From an uncultured Dechloromonas sp. (lineage in GTDB: Bacteria > Pseudomonadota > Gammaproteobacteria > Burkholderiales > Rhodocyclaceae), in NCBI GenBank assembly GCA_946477505.1, contig CAMKYP010000047.1, positions 1 to 14,437 of the forward strand: a stretch of DNA of 14,437 nucleotides, given 5' to 3'. Under the pieces are notes generated by a model. It was not told the origin of the DNA. It saw nothing but the letters and a program-made list of their open reading frames with translations, and ran no database searches. Numbering within the stretch: position 1 is the stretch's first letter; each line of letters begins with the position of its first letter. Below, piece after piece: positions 1-5,220 of the stretch. The position numbers and the translations under genes were made by a program.

Positions 1-752
1 GGTTGGAAACTGAGGGGATTCCCGCCGAGCTACAAGTGCTTGTCGATCAGTTCAATGATTTGCTAAACCGACTGGAAAAAGCCTACCAGCAGCTCGAAGG
101 ATTCAATGCCGATGTAGCGCACGAATTGAGAACGCCTTTGGCGAATATCATCGCTAGCAGTGAGTTGGCTTTGCGTAGCAACGACAAGGATGAAAATCTG
201 CGTGATTGCATCGGCTCGAATCTCGAAGAAATGCACAGGCTCTCGGGCATTGTGAATGACATGCTGTTCCTGTCGCAAGCCGACCGGGGAGCCAAAGCCC
301 GGCGGATGCCCGTTCAAAGCCTAGCCCAACTCTGTATGGAAGTGGCTGACTACTACGAAGCAGTGCTGATTGAATCCGATCTTCAATGGTCGATTGAGGG
401 GGATGCTTCTGGCCCATTCGATGCTGCACTGCTACGGCGCATACTGTCCAATCTGTTGAACAATGCAGCCCGGTATGCCGATCACGGGAGTGCAATCTTG
501 ATCCGGATAACGCCGGAAGCAGATGGACAACTCAAGCTCTCGGTGATCAACCAAGGCGAACCAATTCCTGCTGCAAGCCTGCCCCATATTTTCGATCGTT
601 TTTTTCGCGTAGACACGTCACGTCGCCACAGCCACCAAAATCATGGACTGGGCCTTGCCATCGTTAGCGCGATTGCGCGGATGCATGACGGTGAAGCATT
701 CGCAAAATCCGCCGATGGCGAGACCGAAATAGGCGTACGCCTGGCCTGCTGA
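1..752 (+). CDS. Heavy-metal sensor histidine kinase, C-terminal part (5' end cut by window)
   Basis: This is the C-terminal 250 or so residues of a membrane sensor kinase of the CusS/CopS/CzcS type, which phosphorylates a response regulator of metal-resistance genes. Numbered from base 3, the end of a HAMP linker spans about residues 1-30. The dimerisation box FNADVAHELRTPL follows, with the phospho-acceptor His40. An N-box lies around 148-156 (LSNLLNNAA), an F-box around 197-203 (IFDRFFR) and a G2 box GLGLAIV at 215-221. The G1 box is degenerate (VINQGEPIP), which is usual in CusS-like kinases. The frame is open to the left edge, so the membrane sensor domain and the real start are outside the window. 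The gene converges on the P-type ATPase, with 38 bp between the two stops. Its metal is inferred from the neighbourhood; copper, zinc or cadmium are all possible. Confidence 0.85.
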   Translation, partial: LETEGIPAELQVLVDQFNDLLNRLEKAYQQLEGFNADVAHELRTPLANIIASSELALRSNDKDENLRDCIGSNLEEMHRLSGIVNDMLFLSQADRGAKARRMPVQSLAQLCMEVADYYEAVLIESDLQWSIEGDASGPFDAALLRRILSNLLNNAARYADHGSAILIRITPEADGQLKLSVINQGEPIPAASLPHIFDRFFRVDTSRRHSHQNHGLGLAIVSAIARMHDGEAFAKSADGETEIGVRLAC

Positions 753-790
753 CAGCCTCGCTGCTTTCGCTGATGCGGGCCAACGGGTCT

Positions 791-3028
791 TCAGTCTCTA
801 GTTGGTGGCGCAGTGGTTCGTAACGTTCGCAGCCCGTTAGCGACGACCAGCAGACTGGCGCCCATGTCGGCAAATACCGCCATCCACATCGTGGCACTTC
901 CGAACACCGCCAGCCCAAGAAAAACCGCCTTGATACCCAAGGCCAGCGCAATGTTTTGCCAGAGCACGGCGTGTGTCTGACGGGACAAACGGATCGTTTC
1001 TGGTATGCGCCGCAGGTCGTCGTTCATGATCACTACGTCGGCCGCTTCCATGGCTGTGTCCGTCCCGGCCGCGCCCATGGCGACGCCGATGTCGGCCCGG
1101 GCCAAGGCGGGCGCGTCGTTGATGCCGTCGCCGGTCATCGCGGTCGGTCCAAAGCGGCCTTGTAGTTCTTCAATAGCTGTCAATTTGTCCTCAGGCAGCA
1201 GGTTGCCTCGGGCATCGTCGATTCCTGCCTGTCGGGCGATACTGACGGCAGTTGCTGCATTGTCGCCGGTGAGCATGACCGACGTGACACCAAGGCGATG
1301 CAGATCGGTAATCGCTTCCCGCGAGCTTTCCTTGATGGTGTCAGCCACCGCGAAGATAGCCAGTACCCGATCCTCGGTAGCCAGCAGAGTGGCGGTTCGC
1401 CCTTGACTTTCATGAACGGCAAGACGCGCCTCGATCTCTGGGCTGCACAGACCACGATCCTCGATCAAGCGATGGTTACCAAGAATCAAGGTATGCCCGT
1501 CCAGGCGGGCCTCGATGCCGCGACCGGGAAGCGCGGTGAAGTCGGTGAGGCCGTTTTCCGGCAGGTTCAGGCCGGTGGCGATAGCCTTCGAAACGGGGTG
1601 GTCCGAATGACCGGCCAGGCTGGCGGCCCAGGAAAGCACCTTTGCTTCTGGATCGAAGGGGGACAGCACCTCTGTGGCTACCAGACGAGGCTTGCCTTCC
1701 GTGATGGTGCCGGTCTTGTCGAGAGCGATGGCGCGCAGTTTACGGGCCTCTTCCAGATAGACGCCGCCCTTGATCAGGATGCCGCGCTGAGCGGCTGCGG
1801 CCAGTCCGCTGACAACTGTAACCGGCGTAGCGATAACTAGCGCACAGGGACAGGCAATTACCAGGAGAACCAGTGCCTTGTAGAGCGCCTGTGTCCACAT
1901 CCAATCGAACAGCCAGGGGCCGCAAATGGCCACGGCCACGGCAATCGCAAAAATGGCCGGCGTATAAATGGCGGCAAAGCGATCCACGAAGCGCTGGGTG
2001 GGAGCCCGCGTGCCTTGGGCTGCCTCGACGGCATGGATGATGCGGGCCAGGGTCGTGTTGTTGGCGGCAGCCGTCACCTCGAATTCCAGCGTGCTGGTCT
2101 CGTTGATAGTGCCGGCGAAAACGGGATCGCCAGTTGTCTTGTCGACAGGAATGCTCTCGCCGGTGACCGGCGCCTGGTTGACCGCACTGCTGCCGGCGGT
2201 CACTCGTCCATCCAGCGGGATGCGGGCACCAGGCTTGACCCGTGCCAGTGCACCGATGACGACCTTGTCGGCCGGCGTCTCCAGCCAGCCACCATCGCCT
2301 TGGCGAATCTCTGCGGTTTCCGGGGCCAAGGCGAGGAGCCCCTTGATAGCGTTGCGTGCCCGATCGACGGACCGGGCCTCGATGAGTTCGGCGATGGCGT
2401 AAAGCGCCATGACCATCGCTGCTTCCGGCCATTGACCGATCAGGAAAGCGCCAGTCACGGCGACGCCCATCAGGGCGTTCATGTTCAATTGGCCGCGCCG
2501 CAATGCGGACAATCCCTTGCGATAAGTGGAGAATCCGGAGAAGGCAATGGCAGCCGCTGCCAACGCCATGCCCAGCCCCTTGAACAGCAGGGTATCGGGT
2601 GCAAAGAAATCCAACGCCTCGGCTCCGATGGCCAATGCCAGGGCGATCAAGGCCTTACTGATCTCGCCGAGACCTGATGGGACTTCGGTCTGTTCATGCT
2701 CAATGGGCAACACTTCAAAACCGAGCTGACGGATGGCCTGTAACGCACTTTTCTGGACGGACTGCTCGGCATCAATGGTCAGGGTCCGGGCAGCCAGTTC
2801 GAAGCGTAGCGACCGAATCCCATCGATGCCTGCTAGTGCCTTGCGAATATCGTTTTCTTCGTTCGGGCAGTCCATGGCGGGAATCCGAAAAACGCTCGAT
2901 TTCCCTGAGGAGTGGGATACGGAGACACGCGGCGCATCCTGAGTGGAGGTCGTATCAGTCGTACAGCCACCTGAACACGCGCAGCGTTCAGGCTCATTGG
3001 ATCGGTGCTTCTCGGCATGGGGGGGCAT
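791..3028 (-). CDS. cadA: CadA/ZntA-type Cd/Zn/Pb-exporting P1B ATPase
   Basis: This 745-residue inner-membrane pump uses ATP to expel soft divalent ions (Cd, Zn, Pb) from the cytoplasm. A Cys-rich head (Cys16, 18, 22) precedes one HMA-like domain (about 46-110). That domain carries MDCPNEE in place of the usual CxxC pair, a form seen in some proteobacterial CadA proteins. The actuator loop has TGES at 289-292. The metal-binding membrane motif CPC is at 393-395, the phosphorylation site DKTGT at 437-441 (Asp437), HP at 477-478 and GDGIND at 633-638. Lys700 and Asp721 in the last helices fit the Lys/Asp pair of the Zn/Cd/Pb subgroup and argue against a copper pump. The start is supported by AGGAG seven bases upstream. 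The gene is transcribed away from ynfA-cadR, from a MerR-type promoter at 3053-3083. All catalytic motifs are intact. The symbol cadA is preferred over zntA because of the adjacent CadR-like regulator. Confidence 0.95.
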   Translation of the reverse strand: MPPHAEKHRSNEPERCACSGGCTTDTTSTQDAPRVSVSHSSGKSSVFRIPAMDCPNEENDIRKALAGIDGIRSLRFELAARTLTIDAEQSVQKSALQAIRQLGFEVLPIEHEQTEVPSGLGEISKALIALALAIGAEALDFFAPDTLLFKGLGMALAAAAIAFSGFSTYRKGLSALRRGQLNMNALMGVAVTGAFLIGQWPEAAMVMALYAIAELIEARSVDRARNAIKGLLALAPETAEIRQGDGGWLETPADKVVIGALARVKPGARIPLDGRVTAGSSAVNQAPVTGESIPVDKTTGDPVFAGTINETSTLEFEVTAAANNTTLARIIHAVEAAQGTRAPTQRFVDRFAAIYTPAIFAIAVAVAICGPWLFDWMWTQALYKALVLLVIACPCALVIATPVTVVSGLAAAAQRGILIKGGVYLEEARKLRAIALDKTGTITEGKPRLVATEVLSPFDPEAKVLSWAASLAGHSDHPVSKAIATGLNLPENGLTDFTALPGRGIEARLDGHTLILGNHRLIEDRGLCSPEIEARLAVHESQGRTATLLATEDRVLAIFAVADTIKESSREAITDLHRLGVTSVMLTGDNAATAVSIARQAGIDDARGNLLPEDKLTAIEELQGRFGPTAMTGDGINDAPALARADIGVAMGAAGTDTAMEAADVVIMNDDLRRIPETIRLSRQTHAVLWQNIALALGIKAVFLGLAVFGSATMWMAVFADMGASLLVVANGLRTLRTTAPPTRD

Positions 3029-3052
3029 GGCAATCTCCTGTTCGTTGATGCC

Positions 3053-3083
3053 ATTAAAAACCCTTGAGTCGCTACAAGGTCAA
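3053..3083 (-). promoter_or_regulatory. MerR-type promoter of cadA with 19-bp spacer
   Basis: On the minus strand a consensus-like -35 (TTGACC, 3083-3078) and a -10 (TTTAAT, 3058-3053) are separated by 19 bp. This over-long spacer is the hallmark of promoters activated by DNA-distorting MerR-family regulators. The imperfect dyad described in the next entry fills the spacer, as it does in the zntA and cadA promoters. The -10 lies about 25 bases upstream of the cadA start. Metal-dependent activation by the cadR product is inferred from the layout. Confidence 0.7.
3060..3080. promoter_or_regulatory. Putative CadR operator (21-bp imperfect inverted repeat)
   Basis: The sequence ACCCTTGAG-TCG-CTACAAGGT is an imperfect dyad in which six of nine arm positions pair. 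Its length and ends (ACC...GGT, with CTACA in the right arm) resemble known CadR/PbrR operators. It overlaps the -35 and fills the spacer of the cadA promoter, where a MerR-family dimer would sit. The same site lies on the upstream side of the divergent ynfA-cadR transcript, so it may also serve in autoregulation. Confidence 0.65.
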
Positions 3084-3094
3084 GCGGCTACAAT
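3064..3094 (+). promoter_or_regulatory. Candidate promoter of ynfA-cadR
   Basis: TTGAGT (3064-3069) and TACAAT (3089-3094) could serve as -35 and -10 for rightward transcription, again 19 bp apart. They overlap the cadA promoter and the operator. The -10 is good, but the -35 and spacing are less certain. The only gap upstream of ynfA is the 88 bp between the two genes, so some rightward promoter must lie here or start within cadA. Confidence 0.4.
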
Positions 3095-3116
3095 GAAACG
3101 GTTCAAGGAGAAAAGC

Positions 3117-3452
3117 ATGTTGGAGTTCCTGAAGATATTGGGCCTCTTCATCGTCACTGCACTGGCCGAAATCGTCGGTTGCTATTTGCCCTGGCTGGTG
3201 CTGACGCAGGGTCGCCCGCGTTGGCTTCTGATCCCGGCTGCCGTGTCACTTGCTCTGTTTGCCTGGCTGCTTACATTGCATCCAGGCGCCGCCGGTCGTA
3301 TCTATGCTGCTTATGGCGGTGTCTATGTTGCGATCGCCTTGTTGTGGCTATGGCAGGTCGATGGAATTCCCCTAACACGTTGGGATCTGCTGGGCAGTGC
3401 CGTATGTCTCGGTGGCATGGCCATCATCGCGCTGCAGCCTGGCCGGTCGTAA
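3117..3452 (+). CDS. ynfA: YnfA family (UPF0060) small membrane protein
   Basis: This is a 111-residue, highly hydrophobic protein with about four membrane helices and matches the usual size of the family (about 108-110 residues). Recognisable family features are LFIVTALAEIVGCYLPW near the N-terminus, a central HPGAAGRIYAAYGGVYV segment and a C-terminal LGSAVCLGGMAIIAL. The family resembles small multidrug resistance transporters and has been linked to drug efflux in enteric bacteria; its substrate here is unknown. The start at 3117 was chosen because AAGGAG lies six bases upstream and the protein aligns to the family from there. The longer open frame that starts at 2943 runs back through the promoter and into cadA. 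The stop overlaps the ribosome-binding site of the following cadR, so the two are co-transcribed. Its place between a cadmium pump and its regulator suggests an accessory role in metal resistance, which is inference. Confidence 0.9.
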   Translation: MLEFLKILGLFIVTALAEIVGCYLPWLVLTQGRPRWLLIPAAVSLALFAWLLTLHPGAAGRIYAAYGGVYVAIALLWLWQVDGIPLTRWDLLGSAVCLGGMAIIALQPGRS

Positions 3453-3463
3453 GGATGACTGGA

Positions 3464-3934
3464 ATGAAAATCGGCGAACTGGCGCGTTTAGCGGGAAGTA
3501 ATGTGGAAACGATCCGCTACTACGAGCGGGAAGGACTGTTGCCGAAACCTGGGCGGAGCGAGGGAAATTACCGCATCTATGGGCCAATGCACCTGGAGCG
3601 ACTGACCTTCATTCGGCACTGTCGTGGCTTGGACATGACACTTGACGAGATTCGGACGTTGTTGCACTTCAAGGAATCACCGGAGGAAAACTGCGGCGAG
3701 GTAAACCGCTTGCTCGATGAACACATCGGGCATGTCGTTCGTCGAATCGGTGAACTCCAAGCGCTGGAAAAACAACTCCTTGAGCTGCGCGGCCGTTGTC
3801 CAGATGAGCGTCAAGCCTCGACTTGCGGGATTCTTGAAGGCTTGTCGCAGTCAGGTATCAACGAGAAGCCGATGGAAAATCACATTCCTGGCGTGCACGG
3901 CACCGCCTTAAACCACCCCAAAGAACCAGAATGA
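3464..3934 (+). CDS. cadR: Cd(II)/Pb(II)-responsive MerR-family regulator (CadR/PbrR type)
   Basis: This 156-residue cytoplasmic activator binds a promoter dyad as a dimer and switches on cadA when it holds Cd, Pb or related ions. The N-terminal winged helix begins MKIGELARLAG and contains ETIRYYEREGLLP (15-27). A dimer helix spans about 78-112. Three metal-ligand cysteines are present, Cys77, Cys112 and Cys121. The CX8C loop and the absence of a Cys at position 14 fit the PbrR691/CadR group better than the original PbrR. The C-terminal tail holds several His residues (140, 145, 151), as in CadR. The start at 3464 is preferred to 3455 because AAGGA (3451-3455, inside the ynfA stop) is eight bases away and the family begins MKIGELA. 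The stop overlaps the start of the next gene (ATGA at 3931-3934), so the regulator and the transposon recombinase may be translationally coupled. Confidence 0.92.
   Translation: MKIGELARLAGSNVETIRYYEREGLLPKPGRSEGNYRIYGPMHLERLTFIRHCRGLDMTLDEIRTLLHFKESPEENCGEVNRLLDEHIGHVVRRIGELQALEKQLLELRGRCPDERQASTCGILEGLSQSGINEKPMENHIPGVHGTALNHPKEPE
3834..3861 (+). promoter_or_regulatory. Weak candidate promoter for the recombinase-transposase pair
   Basis: TTGAAG (3834-3839) and TATCAA (3856-3861) lie 16 bp apart inside the 3' end of cadR. Each matches its consensus at four of six bases. This is the best candidate I found for a separate promoter of the mobility genes. It could equally be chance, in which case those genes depend on the ynfA-cadR promoter. 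Confidence 0.2.
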
Positions 3935-5214
3935 GCCAGGTCGATCTCTACCTCGATGCGGCCGAACGGGCCAACACCCGACGCAGCTATGCGTCAGCCA
4001 TCCAGCACTTCGAAGTCGAATGGGGAGGCTTGTTGCCGGCGACCATCGATTCAATTGCCCGCTATCTGGCGGCCTACGCCGAATTACTGGCGCTGAACAC
4101 ACTGAAGCACCGCCTCGCAGCACTGTCACGCTGGCATCAGGATCATGGCTTTCCCGACCCAACCAAAGCTCCGAAGATCCGGCAACTGTTGAAAGGTATA
4201 CGAACGCTGCATCCGGCCCAGGAAAAACGGGCCAAGCCGCTGGAGCTTGAAATCCTGCGCGGTGTTACCCACTGGCTGACATCGGCCACGGCGGCGGCAG
4301 TCAGCCGGGGGGATTCGACCAATGCCCTGCGACACATGCGGGATCGAGCCCTGGTTCTCCTCGGATTCTGGCGCGGATTCCGCTCCGACGAACTGGCGAA
4401 CCTTCGCATCGAATTTGTCGAGATCAAGCCGGGCGAGGGGTTGACCTGCTTCTTGCCCCGCAGCAAGGGGGATCGCAACCTGGAAGGCCGAAGCTACTCT
4501 TGCCCGGCATTGTCCCGGCTGTGCCCGGTCGAGGCAGTCGAAGACTGGCTGGCCTTGTCCAAACTGACGGTAGGCCCGCTATTCCGCAAGATTGACCGCT
4601 GGGGGCATCTGTCCGAGGCCGAACTGACCCCGAGCAGCATCATTCCCATGCTTCGAAAGTTGCTGAGCCAGGCAGGCGTGGCCGATGCCGAGGCCTTCAG
4701 CAGTCACTCGCTACGCCGTGGGTTTGCGCAGTGGGCGGGCATGAGCGGCTGGGATCTCCGCGAGTTGATGAATTACGTGGGCTGGCGTGACGTGAAGGCT
4801 GCGATGCGCTATCTGGATGGGGTCAGCATTGACCAGAAAGCGCGATTCGAGCAAGGACTGGATCGGGCGCTCCCGGAAAGATTGCCCGTTTCGACCCCGC
4901 AACTGCCGAATCTGCCCGAGGTCGCCCAAACCGCGATTGAGGTTTCCATCGACCTATCTGCCTTCAACGGTGGGCGCCGCAGTGTCGCCAGTGCCTTGCG
5001 GGATATGGCGAGTACCTGTCTTGCCCGATTTCAAGCACAACCGCTGGATCCGGACGGGCGTAGATATCAAATTTCCGTCCCGACGCCGTCGACCGATATC
5101 CTGGACGATCACCTCTACACATTGCTCGACGAACTCCATCGCATTGCCGACGCTCGTGAATGCTTTCTAGAGGCAGTCTGCCGCGACCCGGCTACCGGCA
5201 GGCACTGGGACTGA
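3931..5214 (+). CDS. Tyrosine site-specific recombinase of the transposon (TnpI-like role)
   Basis: This 427-residue phage-integrase-type recombinase probably resolves the cointegrates formed by the adjacent Tn3 transposase. An N-terminal SAM-like DNA-binding domain spans about 1-95, the catalytic domain about 105-300, and a C-terminal extension of about 125 residues has no motif I recognise. All catalytic positions are visible: Arg151 (GFRSDEL), Lys179 (RSKGD), His259 and Arg262 (HSLRR), Trp285 in the second His/Trp position (VGWRD) and the nucleophile Tyr294 (MRYLDG). It is much longer than TnpI of Tn4430 (about 284 residues). There is no convincing ribosome-binding site before the start, but the ATG overlaps the cadR stop (ATGA), which suggests translational coupling. 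The transposase follows after six bases. The protein could be called an integrase, but its location directly upstream of tnpA supports the resolvase role. Confidence 0.85.
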   Translation: MSQVDLYLDAAERANTRRSYASAIQHFEVEWGGLLPATIDSIARYLAAYAELLALNTLKHRLAALSRWHQDHGFPDPTKAPKIRQLLKGIRTLHPAQEKRAKPLELEILRGVTHWLTSATAAAVSRGDSTNALRHMRDRALVLLGFWRGFRSDELANLRIEFVEIKPGEGLTCFLPRSKGDRNLEGRSYSCPALSRLCPVEAVEDWLALSKLTVGPLFRKIDRWGHLSEAELTPSSIIPMLRKLLSQAGVADAEAFSSHSLRRGFAQWAGMSGWDLRELMNYVGWRDVKAAMRYLDGVSIDQKARFEQGLDRALPERLPVSTPQLPNLPEVAQTAIEVSIDLSAFNGGRRSVASALRDMASTCLARFQAQPLDPDGRRYQISVPTPSTDILDDHLYTLLDELHRIADARECFLEAVCRDPATGRHWD

Positions 5215-5220
5215 TCCCGC

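Noticed and set aside
753..790. Terminator between the convergent kinase and cadA genes
   Set aside because: No stable stem followed by a T-run is visible on either strand.
1740..2432. Long open frames in other phases inside cadA, rbbA and tnpA
   Set aside because: They are frame shadows of GC-rich genes, with no family features or ribosome-binding sites.
2943..3116. Longer N-terminal extension of ynfA back to 2943
   Set aside because: It runs antisense through the cadA start and the promoter region, while the family length and a good ribosome-binding site support 3117.
3868..3900. Possible left terminal repeat in the cadR tail (GATGGAAAATCACATTCC against the right-end sequence)
   Set aside because: The similarity is patchy, there is no G-run or TAAG border, and the region codes for a CadR-like His-containing tail.
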